A stretch of 47,289 nt of DNA. Source: DAOTTW01 sp034437615 (GTDB lineage: Bacteria > Chloroflexota > Anaerolineae > Aggregatilineales > Phototrophicaceae). Under the pieces are notes generated by a model. It did no database searches. It saw only the letters and a program-made list of their open reading frames with translations, and was not told where the DNA came from. Position 1 is the first letter of the stretch. Each line of letters opens with the position of its first letter. Both the position numbers and the translations under genes were made by a program. Of this stretch, positions 8,601 to 16,577 are shown piece after piece. The stretch spans positions 1-47,289 of the forward strand of contig DAOTTW010000115.1 in the NCBI GenBank assembly GCA_034437615.1, written 5' to 3'.

Positions 8601-9296
8601 ATGGAACAGGCAACGTCTGCATCACAATTCACCGACTTTCCAGCATTGGTGCTGGTCAACGGCGAAACGCCTGGCAAACAATGGATACTGGAAAAAGACG
8701 AGATGACGCTGGGGCGCGATGACATCTGCGATATTGTCATCCCAATGCGGCAAATCTCGCGGCAGCATGTCACATTTCGCCGCGTGAACCCCTATGTATA
8801 CGTCATCGAGGATTTAGAGAGCAAGAACGGCACATGGTTGAACGGCAACCGCATTGAAGGCTTTGCACATCTATCAGATGGCGACGAAATCCACATCGCG
8901 CTAAAGGCCCATCTGCGCTTCATCGGTAGCGGCATCACGGCACCCGCCACCCAGGATTTGCCCCGCGTCATCCCTACTAGCAAAAATCGGCGGATGCAAC
9001 TCGATGTCGAAGCACGGCGCGTCTACATTGACGCCAACGAACTCGACCCACCTCTCAGCCTGCCGCAATACCGACTGTTGGAGTTGCTCTATGTCAATAG
9101 TGAGCGCGTCTGCACCCGTAACGAGGTCGTGGATACCGTCTGGCCGGATGCGGTGGTCGATGGCGTCAGCGAACAAGCCATTGACGCGCTTGTGCGCCGC
9201 CTGCGTGACAGGCTGGCCGAGGTCGATAGCGAGCATCAATATGTCGTCACCGTGCGGGGGCATGGCTTTCGTCTGGACAACCCAACCACAGCTTAA
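8601..9296 (+). CDS. FHA domain - winged-helix transcriptional regulator
   Basis: 231 residues. An FHA phosphothreonine-binding domain spans about residues 15-112, with the signature pieces MTLGRDD, ISRQHVTFRR and SKNGTWLNGNRI. It is joined by a short linker to an OmpR/PhoB-type winged helix at about 135-228 (LSLPQYRLLELLYVN, DALVRRLRDRL, VVTVRGHGFRL). Such proteins are thought to link Ser/Thr kinase signalling to transcription; no kinase gene is seen in this window. Its stop codon overlaps that of the convergent STAS-like gene. The upstream tandem repeat is a candidate binding site. Confidence 0.92.
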   Translation: MEQATSASQFTDFPALVLVNGETPGKQWILEKDEMTLGRDDICDIVIPMRQISRQHVTFRRVNPYVYVIEDLESKNGTWLNGNRIEGFAHLSDGDEIHIALKAHLRFIGSGITAPATQDLPRVIPTSKNRRMQLDVEARRVYIDANELDPPLSLPQYRLLELLYVNSERVCTRNEVVDTVWPDAVVDGVSEQAIDALVRRLRDRLAEVDSEHQYVVTVRGHGFRLDNPTTA

Positions 9297-9760
9297 GCCC
9301 GATCTTGCGAGGCCGCTTTTACCTGCGTATCGTCCTCGTCCCAGTCGATGTGCTGCTCCCATACGATGTCATCAAAGGGCTTAAAAGCAGGCAGATCAGG
9401 GTAAACGGTGCGTAGGTGGGCCTCCACATCGGCAAATGAATCCAGCATCCGAAAGCGCGTTTTGAATAGCTGCGCCGAAACACTCGTCAGGAAACGCATA
9501 ATGCGATCATCTGAGCCGAAGACCAGCGCCCAACCAAAACGCGGATGACGGGCTATCGTCGCTTGGCTCTGCGTCATAATGGGCGGCACACGTGTCACCC
9601 CTGTATAGTCGAAAATAAAGTGCACCAAATCCTGATTGCTCTCATCGAGATACCGATTCAGTTGCTTATCGGCCTCCAAGAAGGCTTGTCTGTCGATGTA
9701 ACCCGACACCTGTGCATACACCGCCATATTGTCGATGATCCACCCATTGCGACTCGGCAT
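9293..9760 (-). CDS. STAS/SpoIIAA-like protein, function unknown
   Basis: 155 residues, soluble. The alternating strand-helix pattern (MAVYAQVSGYID, LVHFIFDYTGVTRVPP, GWALVFGSDDRIMRFL, FRMLDSFADVEAHL) resembles small SpoIIAA/STAS-like proteins found in Chloroflexota and other bacteria. The assignment is by fold impression only. A shorter start at 9727 (MAVYAQ) is possible. It is convergent with the FHA regulator and their stop codons overlap within TTAA. Confidence 0.6.
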   Translation of the reverse strand: MPSRNGWIIDNMAVYAQVSGYIDRQAFLEADKQLNRYLDESNQDLVHFIFDYTGVTRVPPIMTQSQATIARHPRFGWALVFGSDDRIMRFLTSVSAQLFKTRFRMLDSFADVEAHLRTVYPDLPAFKPFDDIVWEQHIDWDEDDTQVKAASQDRA

Positions 9761-9784
9761 ACAGTTTGATTTCCCCGATTACCG

Positions 9785-9805
9785 TCTGTTGTCTGTTGTC
9801 TGTTG
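9785..9805. repeat. Three tandem copies of TCTGTTG
   Basis: Exact 7-base units at 9785, 9792 and 9799. They lie just upstream of the minus-strand STAS-like gene in the 281-base divergent gap before the helicase gene. Their role is unknown and slippage is the likely origin. The rest of the gap is AT-rich. Confidence 0.7.
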
Positions 9806-9978
9806 CTGATAGTTGACTTTTCATTTGTTGATATTCTGTCTACAGTGTAACATCTTAGCCTTAAAATAACAAAAAAATCGCAGATTACAAACACAATCAG
9901 ACAACGATAACGCCACACAGTAGCGTGGCATTGCGCTCTCGCATCTATGAGCGTCATTATAATGCTTTAATCACCTGC

Positions 9979-9987
9979 TGATATGAT
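9979..9987 (+). promoter_or_regulatory. Extended -10 promoter candidate for the SUV3-like helicase gene
   Basis: TG, one base, then TATGAT forms an extended -10 about 55 bases before the start codon at 10042. A second -10-like TATAAT occurs at 9958-9963. Neither has a clear -35 box. Confidence 0.35.
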
Positions 9988-10041
9988 GCACGGACGTAAT
10001 GCATCACCCAAACTCGCAGACAATCAAGAGATTAGAACAGA

Positions 10042-12180
10042 ATGTCCGATAAAGACCCTCGGCTGGCCGAAAACTACCACTCAGAAGACAACGCAAATAA
10101 CGAGCAAGATCAAAACGACAACGAGCTAAGTGATACAGACTACCTGACGCCCATCACCGACGAGGACTGGGCACCGCTGCTTGATGAATGTGGCGATACG
10201 CTGCGGCATGGGGCCAGAGATGGCGAAAGCTATCAGGAGCAGGTCGTCGCACGTAGCTACACACTGAACAGCGCGCGCCGCTATCTTGGGCTACAGAAGC
10301 AGACGATTGAGCGTGCCGTCAAAGCGGGCCACCTACCCCAATTTATTGACCCAGAGCATCGCCCCCGCATTCCGGCCTATGCGATTGAAACGTTGGTCAA
10401 CGAGCCAACTTACTATGAAAAGATCGCGTCCTATGAGCGCCTGAAAGCCCGCGATATTGCGCTGGTGCTAGGGGCAAGCAACTCAGCCATACGCCGCAAA
10501 CTCGACAAAATCCACGCAGACCGCAATAGCCCGGCATGGGGTGACATTCGCGGCCTGATAGACGATCTACCGGGCACGCTGGAAGCATTCCGCGAAGCCG
10601 TAGACGAACAGCGCATCGCCAAAAAACAAGAGCGCAAACAGGCCAAAAATGCCGAACGCGAGCGCCGCCGACGCATGGTCGAGGAAGAGCGCCGCCGCCG
10701 TGAAATGCTACGCCAGCAACTCATGGACGCCTTCCCGGATTGGCAAGAAGAAGACCGCACGCACCAGAACATGCTCATTCACATCGGGCCACCCAACAGC
10801 GGCAAAACCCATGACGCCCTCACGCGCTTAACCGAGGCAGGCAGCGGTTGGTACCTTGCGCCGTTACGCCTACTGGCCTTCGAGATTCACGACCGTCTCA
10901 ATCAGCGTGGCGTGCCCTGTAACCTGCTGACAGGTGAAGAGCGCATCGAAGTGCCCGACGCGAAAATCACCGCCGCCACGATTGAGATGTTCGACGCCTC
11001 GCGTAGCGGCAATTGCGTCATCATTGACGAAGCGCAGATGATCGCGGACCCTGATCGCGGTTGGGCCTGGACGCGAGCGCTCACCGAGGCGCTAGCGCCG
11101 GAGATACACGTCATCGCGCCCCCCACCGCCCAGGGACTGCTGCTACACATCGCACAAGCCGCCGACATCCCAGCAGGCATCACACAGCATCAGCGCCTCT
11201 CGCCTATTAAAGTTGCGGATCAACCCTGGCCACTGCGCAACCTGCCCAAACGCACGATTCTGGTTGCTTTTTCGCGGCGCTCGGTGCTCGGCCTCAAAAC
11301 CAAGCTGGAAGCCATGAAATACAGCGTGAGCGTCGTCTACGGCAGCTTGCCACCGGAAGTACGCCGCAAACAAGCAGATCGCTTTGCCAACGGCGAAACC
11401 GACATCTGCGTGGCGACGGATGCCGTTGGCATGGGCCTGAACCTGCCAGCGGATTACGTCTGCTTTGCGGAGGTCGAAAAATTTGACGGGCGCGATATTC
11501 GCCTGCTCCGTCCCGACGAGGTGCAGCAAATCGGCGGGCGCGCAGGGCGCTATGGCATGTCGCAGGCCGGTGAAGTCGGCGCGACGAACAAGCGCGACCT
11601 GCAACTCATCAGCAGCCTATTCCACCGCGAAGCGAGCAAGTTAACTCACGCCCGCGTTGCGCCTGCCGTCGAAGAACTTGAACTCATCCCCGGTAATCTG
11701 GCCAACAAGCTCACCGAGTGGTCATCGCTACAGAGCATCCCTGAAGTGTTGCGTTCATCAGTGCGTACCGCAGACATGAATGAGCGCATCGAATTGGCCA
11801 ATATGCTAGAGGATTGGATGGTAGAAGAGGTCGGCCTCGCTGCCGCCGTAAAGCTCGTCAACGCGCCAACGCGCAAAAGCAGTCGCGGCTACTGGTACGA
11901 TTGCGTTATGGCCATCCTGGAAGAATTGCCCATGCCCTTACCACCGAATGCCCCTGCCCACATCCGCGCAGAAGCCGACCTGGACGAAACCGAGCAATGT
12001 ATCGCCTGTGCAGATATTTACATGTGGTTGGCCAACCGTGCGGAATTCACGCATTTCGGCCCCAACATCGAAGACGTGAAAGAAGAACGCCTTGAGTGGT
12101 CTATGCGCATTGATGAGGCCCTGCTGCGTAAGGTCGCGATGCAGCAAGAGGCACGCCGACGCAAGGGCCGCCGCTACTAG
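10042..12180 (+). CDS. SUV3-like DExH RNA helicase with N-terminal HTH region
   Basis: 712 residues. Residues 1-45 are acidic. About 70-120 form a MerR/excisionase-like helix-turn-helix (SARRYLGLQKQTIERAVKAG), with a second HTH-like stretch after it (RDIALVLGASNSAIRRKL). A basic coiled coil spans ~190-235. The helicase core has Walker A GPPNSGKT near residue 249, motif II IIDEAQM, motif III-like VIAPPTAQG, motif V TDAVGMGLNLP and motif VI QIGGRAGRYG. This set matches mitochondrial SUV3, an NTP-driven 3'-5' RNA helicase of the RNA degradosome, rather than common bacterial DEAD-box proteins. The C-terminal ~200 residues also have the helical SUV3-like character. RNA turnover is the inferred role; the HTH suggests an additional nucleic-acid or partner contact. 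Confidence 0.88.
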   Translation: MSDKDPRLAENYHSEDNANNEQDQNDNELSDTDYLTPITDEDWAPLLDECGDTLRHGARDGESYQEQVVARSYTLNSARRYLGLQKQTIERAVKAGHLPQFIDPEHRPRIPAYAIETLVNEPTYYEKIASYERLKARDIALVLGASNSAIRRKLDKIHADRNSPAWGDIRGLIDDLPGTLEAFREAVDEQRIAKKQERKQAKNAERERRRRMVEEERRRREMLRQQLMDAFPDWQEEDRTHQNMLIHIGPPNSGKTHDALTRLTEAGSGWYLAPLRLLAFEIHDRLNQRGVPCNLLTGEERIEVPDAKITAATIEMFDASRSGNCVIIDEAQMIADPDRGWAWTRALTEALAPEIHVIAPPTAQGLLLHIAQAADIPAGITQHQRLSPIKVADQPWPLRNLPKRTILVAFSRRSVLGLKTKLEAMKYSVSVVYGSLPPEVRRKQADRFANGETDICVATDAVGMGLNLPADYVCFAEVEKFDGRDIRLLRPDEVQQIGGRAGRYGMSQAGEVGATNKRDLQLISSLFHREASKLTHARVAPAVEELELIPGNLANKLTEWSSLQSIPEVLRSSVRTADMNERIELANMLEDWMVEEVGLAAAVKLVNAPTRKSSRGYWYDCVMAILEELPMPLPPNAPAHIRAEADLDETEQCIACADIYMWLANRAEFTHFGPNIEDVKEERLEWSMRIDEALLRKVAMQQEARRRKGRRY

Positions 12181-12333
12181 TGCAGTAGGGCGCAGATACG
12201 CCTGCAATGCGGCTACGCCAACCCGGACACCGAAAATGGCGTAACTACGGTTTACAGTGGTCATGTAGGGACGCGGCAAGCCGCGTCCACCACGAAAAAA
12301 CACACGACCACGCTATTGTGTGGTACTAGCTAG
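12181..12333. other. Convergent intergenic gap with hairpins
   Basis: This gap lies between the helicase gene and the amidohydrolase-CYTH gene, which converge. It holds a GGCG/CGCC stem near 12190 and the palindromic element at 12263-12289. These may serve as terminators for both genes. No open reading frame is supported. Confidence 0.4.
12263..12289. repeat. Short palindromic intergenic element (copy B)
   Basis: GTAGGGACGCGG, CAAG loop, CCGCGTCC: the eight bases GGACGCGG pair perfectly with CCGCGTCC. The leading TGTAGGGAC matches the ends of copy A at 1-45 and resembles copy C near 19081. It is likely a dispersed REP-like element that may also act as a terminator between the two convergent genes. 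Confidence 0.5.
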
Positions 12334-14322
12334 CTACATACGACTACTCGCTACTATCTGATGATAATCCTCCTCAATGACATCGCTGCTTCCCAGGCCA
12401 AGCAATTGCATCATCTCGTGGATGTAATTGGCCTTGACCTCCGCATCAGAAAGCGACCAGGTGCGGCTCTTCAATTCGACATAGATGCCCTCGTGCGCTG
12501 GTTCGATGAACGTGTCAATATTGACGAAAAACAGCACACCCTTATACAGAATGCGCCAGCGTCGGCGCTCTTTGCGCAGCGATTTCGTGCGCGATGCCTG
12601 GAAATACTCCTGATAGAAGCGCAACGGGTGGCTGGCCGGGGCAATCAGGCGCGAATGCGATAACAGCACCGCATCGTGAAAGCTGCGCTCTTTTTCGCCA
12701 GATGTATACGTCAGGCGGCTACGGACACCGCTGACCTCGCCTTTCGCATCCAGCTTGTAATCCTCACGATAACGCACACGCTCTGCATCGTCGCCATCAA
12801 ACATAAAGTAGGTGTCGTACTGACGATAATGCACGCTACGCATCACCTCAACGGCTTCATGGCTCAGCAAATCCTCAATGATTGAGGCATCTTGCAGCTT
12901 AGCCTTCACCTGAATCTCGAAGCTCTCAGAGCGCTCGACATCCACAGCCACATGCACCAGCTTATTCAGCGGCTTCTTTTCACGCACAAGCATAAATTCG
13001 CGCACTTTTTCGGCATAGGCGTCTGCCTGTGTGCGAACCTCGTCCTCGTCAACCGTCTGCAACACACGATCCCGCATCAGCACGCGGCCATTGACCAGCG
13101 TGTGCCGCACATCACTGCTGTTGGATGCATACACCACGCGAGAGAAGACGTTATCCTTGCTAAAATCAAAGTGCGGGAAGTTATGCAAGGGTCGTGCATC
13201 CACAACGATGACGTCTGCCAGCTTGCCCACTTCCAGCGAACCGATTTGATCCGCCATGCCAAGCGCTTTTGCACCGTTGCGGGTCGCCATCTGCAACGCC
13301 TGACGTGCTGGCAACGCGGTCGGGTCCGGCGGCGTCACCTTCGCCAGCAGTGCGGCCAAGCGCATCTCCTCGAACATGTCCAGGTCGTTGTTGCTGGCCG
13401 GGCCATCTGTACCCAGCGCCACATTGACGCCCTGCTCCAGCATCTGCGTGACATTCGCGATGCCGCTGGCCAGCTTCAGGTTAGCCGATGGGCAGTGCAC
13501 CGCAGTAACGCCACGCTTGGCCAACATCTGCATCTCATATTCATCAATGTGTACACAGTGCGCTGCAATTGCCTTCTGGTCGAGGATGCCGAACTGCTTG
13601 ACCCAAGAAACCACCGTCTTGCTATACTGCTCCATGCTGTCGTCTACTTCGCGCTTCGTCTCTGCAATGTGGATCATAGGCGGCACGTCGAATTCATGCG
13701 CCAGGTCCGCGCAAAGCTGCAACGTTTCTTCAGTGTTCGAGTAGGGCGCGTGTGGGGCCACAGTCGGCGTCACAAGTGGGTGATCGCGCCATTGCTCGAT
13801 GAATTGGCGCGTGTATTTCAAACTATCTTCGTAGGTCGGCGCGTCCGGTGCAGGGAATTTCAGCACCGTTTCGCCCAGTAACGCCCGCATCCCGATCTCA
13901 GCGGTAACGTCTGCAATATCAGACTCATAGTAGTACATATCCACAAACGAGGTCACACCACCCCGCAGCATCTCCGCACAGGCGAGGCGCGTACCCAATC
14001 GGCAAAATTCCGGGCTGACGAATTCGCGTTCGACAGGCATCATGTAGCCCATCAACCACACATCCAGGCGCAGATCATCCGCCAGACCACGCAAAAGCGT
14101 CATAGGGGCGTGCGTGTGTGCGTTGACCAGGCCCGGCATGATGTAATGCCCGCTGCAATCAATCACATCCGATGCGCCGTAGGCCGCTTCGATCTCGTCG
14201 CGTGCGCCCAATGCAATAATCTGATTGCCCTTGATAACGACAGAGCTATCGAACAGGACTGCCATATCGTCGTTTATCGTGATGACCGTGCCACCACTCA
14301 GGATAATGTCTGCTTGCTCCAA
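12334..14322 (-). CDS. Amidohydrolase (MTA/SAH deaminase-like) fused to a CYTH domain
   Basis: About 662 residues from TTG at 14322, which has AGAGGA upstream. Residues 1-440 are a complete amidohydrolase of the methylthioadenosine/S-adenosylhomocysteine deaminase group: NAHTHAPMTLLRG supplies the HxH metal site, with VAPHAPYS, HIAETKRE, AAHCVHID and LGTDGPASNNDLDMFEEMR. Residues ~463-655 look like a CYTH triphosphate-tunnel domain: FEIQVKAKL (usually ExExK; the second Glu is Gln here), YDTYFMF, RVRYRED, RLTYTSGEKE, NIDTF and YVELKSRT followed by DAEVKANYIHEMMQLLGL. CYTH enzymes act on triphosphates or adenylate substrates. The fusion suggests the deaminase works with a nucleotide or triphosphate ligand (inference). 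The reading frame is continuous across the junction. Confidence 0.88.
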   Translation of the reverse strand: MEQADIILSGGTVITINDDMAVLFDSSVVIKGNQIIALGARDEIEAAYGASDVIDCSGHYIMPGLVNAHTHAPMTLLRGLADDLRLDVWLMGYMMPVEREFVSPEFCRLGTRLACAEMLRGGVTSFVDMYYYESDIADVTAEIGMRALLGETVLKFPAPDAPTYEDSLKYTRQFIEQWRDHPLVTPTVAPHAPYSNTEETLQLCADLAHEFDVPPMIHIAETKREVDDSMEQYSKTVVSWVKQFGILDQKAIAAHCVHIDEYEMQMLAKRGVTAVHCPSANLKLASGIANVTQMLEQGVNVALGTDGPASNNDLDMFEEMRLAALLAKVTPPDPTALPARQALQMATRNGAKALGMADQIGSLEVGKLADVIVVDARPLHNFPHFDFSKDNVFSRVVYASNSSDVRHTLVNGRVLMRDRVLQTVDEDEVRTQADAYAEKVREFMLVREKKPLNKLVHVAVDVERSESFEIQVKAKLQDASIIEDLLSHEAVEVMRSVHYRQYDTYFMFDGDDAERVRYREDYKLDAKGEVSGVRSRLTYTSGEKERSFHDAVLLSHSRLIAPASHPLRFYQEYFQASRTKSLRKERRRWRILYKGVLFFVNIDTFIEPAHEGIYVELKSRTWSLSDAEVKANYIHEMMQLLGLGSSDVIEEDYHQIVASSRM

Positions 14323-14365
14323 GACCGTCCTCTTTCGACTCTTGTTACAGTCACAAATTTGAGGG

Positions 14366-14371
14366 ATTATA
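14366..14371 (-). promoter_or_regulatory. Candidate -10 box for the amidohydrolase-CYTH gene
   Basis: On the minus strand this reads TATAAT, about 44 bases before the TTG start at 14322. The -35 position is weak (GTGCAA at 17 bases). It sits in the ~107-base divergent gap shared with the membrane EEP gene. Confidence 0.4.
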
Positions 14372-14429
14372 GCGCCGATTGCATCATATTGCACCCGTGC
14401 TCATTACCGAACAGCTTGCGGATAAACTG

Positions 14430-16577
14430 ATGTTAAAGCGTCTACGTTCATTTTTGGCTTACGTCACCCAAACCGACCACCTGCGATTGCTAGAGGCAGC
14501 CCTTACTGGCCTGCTGTTCGTGCAAGCCTTGCGTTATGTCGTCGGCGAACTGTATGCCCGCACAGCCAGCACAACACTCATCGAGGCATTGCCCGCCAGC
14601 GCCATTGATCCCACATTACCCGGCCTGGTCGATCCATCCGCCGTCGCCAATGAGATCATCCTGCTTGGCCTGTTGACTGCGCTACCGGCCCTCACAATCA
14701 TACTAGGGCGCTGGCGGCTGATTTTTGTGCTGGTCGTCGGCATGATTGCGGCTGGTCGCGTGCTCATGATCTGGCCAGATAGCCCTATCAGCGCGTTAAT
14801 GGCCGCCGAAATAGCCGTCGGCGGTGGCCTATTGTATCTGGCGTTGCTCATCTACAACCGCGCCACACTTTTTCCTTATTTCTTCATCTTCGGCTTCGGT
14901 GTGGACCAGATCATACGCGCTTATGGCGACACGCTAGACCCATCGTGGTCGCCAGCTTACATCAACATACAAATCGGCCTCTCAGTTACACTGCTGCTGC
15001 TGGCCTTGCTGACAACACTACGCCGACGCAGCGCACGCAAAGAACCCGCCAGCGCCAATAGCAGCAGCACCGTAGACCCCAACCGGGGCATTCTGTCGAT
15101 CTGGGGCGGCATCGGCCTGGGTGCGCTGCTGTTCTTGCAAGTAGCGCTACTAGCCACACCGAACGCCATCGCAGGCCGTGCCGATACCGATTACACGCTA
15201 TTTGTACCGCTACTGATCGGTGCCACCTTGCTGCCAATTGTGCCCTTCGTGCGCATCCGTGCTCGTAGCCTGATCGCGCCCTTCGATAGCAGCATACGCG
15301 GCTGGATTTGGCTAATTATCATCGTGGTGCTGCTGGTCATCGGCACGCGCATCATACGCCTGCCGTTGGCTTTCATCGGCCTCGGCAATTTTCCGCTGGG
15401 GGGTGTGGCGCTGGTGCTGGCACAATTGGCCGTGAGCCTGCTGTGGTGGTGGTTCGTGCGCCCCAAAGCCGAGCGTGAGCGCAATTTCAGCGGCTTATGG
15501 CTGGTGCTAGCACCACTGATTTTCGCGCTGTTCGTCACACTGGACCTATTCACCTACGAATATGCCTTCGTGCGCGATTTTGCGCCACCCTTCGACGACC
15601 TCAACGCTGTGATTCCCCCACTGCTGCGTGGCCTGCGCGGTATGGGCCTGGGTGTGTTGCTCGTGGCCACACTATTAGCCGCCATGCCCATGATCCAATC
15701 GACGCGGCGCGTGCCCTGGACGGGTGCTAGGGGGCAATCGCTGCTGCCCTTGCTGCTCGTGATTGCCGCCAGTGCACTCGGCTCATTCTTCGCCCGTCCA
15801 CCCGTGATCCAGCCTGTCGTCGGCGTCAATGAACTGCGCATCGGCACCTACAATATCCACGCAGGCTACAGCGAATTCTACGATTACAACCTCGAAGCCA
15901 TCGCCCGCACGATACAGGCCAGCGGCGCAGATGTCGTGCTGCTACAAGAGGTCGAGAAAGGGCGTCTGACCAGCTTCGGTGTCGATCAGACGCTGTGGCT
16001 GGCGCGGCGTTTGAACATGGATCGGCGCTTCTTCCCTACTAACGAGGGTTTGCAAGGGCTAGCGATTCTATCAAAGGTGCCGATTGTCTTTGATGATGGC
16101 GTGCTGCTGCCTAGCGTGGACCAGCAAACCGGAATGCAGCGCGTACAAATCCAGCCTGACGAGGGCGTGCTGACAATCTACAACACGTCACTGGGCCTGC
16201 TGCTACAGGGTGAAAGCATTGAGGCACAAGAAGCCAACCAGCGCACACAACTGAATTTCATCCTGCGTACCATCGAAGCACACATCCGCAACGACTACGG
16301 CGGCCAACTCGGACGCGCTATTCTCGGTGGGACGTTCCATAACGTGCCGGATTCACCGCTGATTGACGTTGTGCGCCAGACGGGGTTCAATGACCCCTTC
16401 GCAGGCTCCAACATCGAACTGACGACGACGCTACTACGTGCAGACCGTTCAGGGCGCGTGGATTATCTGTGGTTGTGGGCACAGACCTTGCCCGCTATTG
16501 GCAACAACGTGATTGATAGCCGCGCATCAGATCATCGTATGGCTGTCGTCGGCGTACAAATCCGGCGCGATTCCTAG
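14430..16577 (+). CDS. Polytopic membrane protein with C-terminal EEP (endonuclease/exonuclease/phosphatase) domain, probably inactive
   Basis: About 715 residues. Some 10-12 hydrophobic segments fill the first ~460 residues. A cytosolic or external EEP-fold domain follows from ELRIGTYNIHAG to SDHRMAVVGVQI. The fold motifs TYNIHAG, VVLLQEVEKGR, GRVDYLW and SDHRM are kept. Three usual catalytic positions differ: NTHLG reads NTSLG, and GGDFNxxPDSP reads GGTFHNVPDSP, so the metal/catalytic Asp and Asn become Thr and His and the His becomes Ser. The domain therefore probably binds but does not cleave a phosphodiester. An alternative TTG start at 14379 would add 17 residues. The gene ends in a CTAG shared with the convergent rnc stop codon. 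Confidence 0.85.
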   Translation: MLKRLRSFLAYVTQTDHLRLLEAALTGLLFVQALRYVVGELYARTASTTLIEALPASAIDPTLPGLVDPSAVANEIILLGLLTALPALTIILGRWRLIFVLVVGMIAAGRVLMIWPDSPISALMAAEIAVGGGLLYLALLIYNRATLFPYFFIFGFGVDQIIRAYGDTLDPSWSPAYINIQIGLSVTLLLLALLTTLRRRSARKEPASANSSSTVDPNRGILSIWGGIGLGALLFLQVALLATPNAIAGRADTDYTLFVPLLIGATLLPIVPFVRIRARSLIAPFDSSIRGWIWLIIIVVLLVIGTRIIRLPLAFIGLGNFPLGGVALVLAQLAVSLLWWWFVRPKAERERNFSGLWLVLAPLIFALFVTLDLFTYEYAFVRDFAPPFDDLNAVIPPLLRGLRGMGLGVLLVATLLAAMPMIQSTRRVPWTGARGQSLLPLLLVIAASALGSFFARPPVIQPVVGVNELRIGTYNIHAGYSEFYDYNLEAIARTIQASGADVVLLQEVEKGRLTSFGVDQTLWLARRLNMDRRFFPTNEGLQGLAILSKVPIVFDDGVLLPSVDQQTGMQRVQIQPDEGVLTIYNTSLGLLLQGESIEAQEANQRTQLNFILRTIEAHIRNDYGGQLGRAILGGTFHNVPDSPLIDVVRQTGFNDPFAGSNIELTTTLLRADRSGRVDYLWLWAQTLPAIGNNVIDSRASDHRMAVVGVQIRRDS

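Noticed and set aside
12892..13881. A 329-codon open frame on the plus strand inside the amidohydrolase-CYTH gene
   Set aside because: It lies opposite a well-conserved enzyme, is His/Arg/Leu-rich with no recognisable domain, and has no promoter; a shadow of GC-rich codons.
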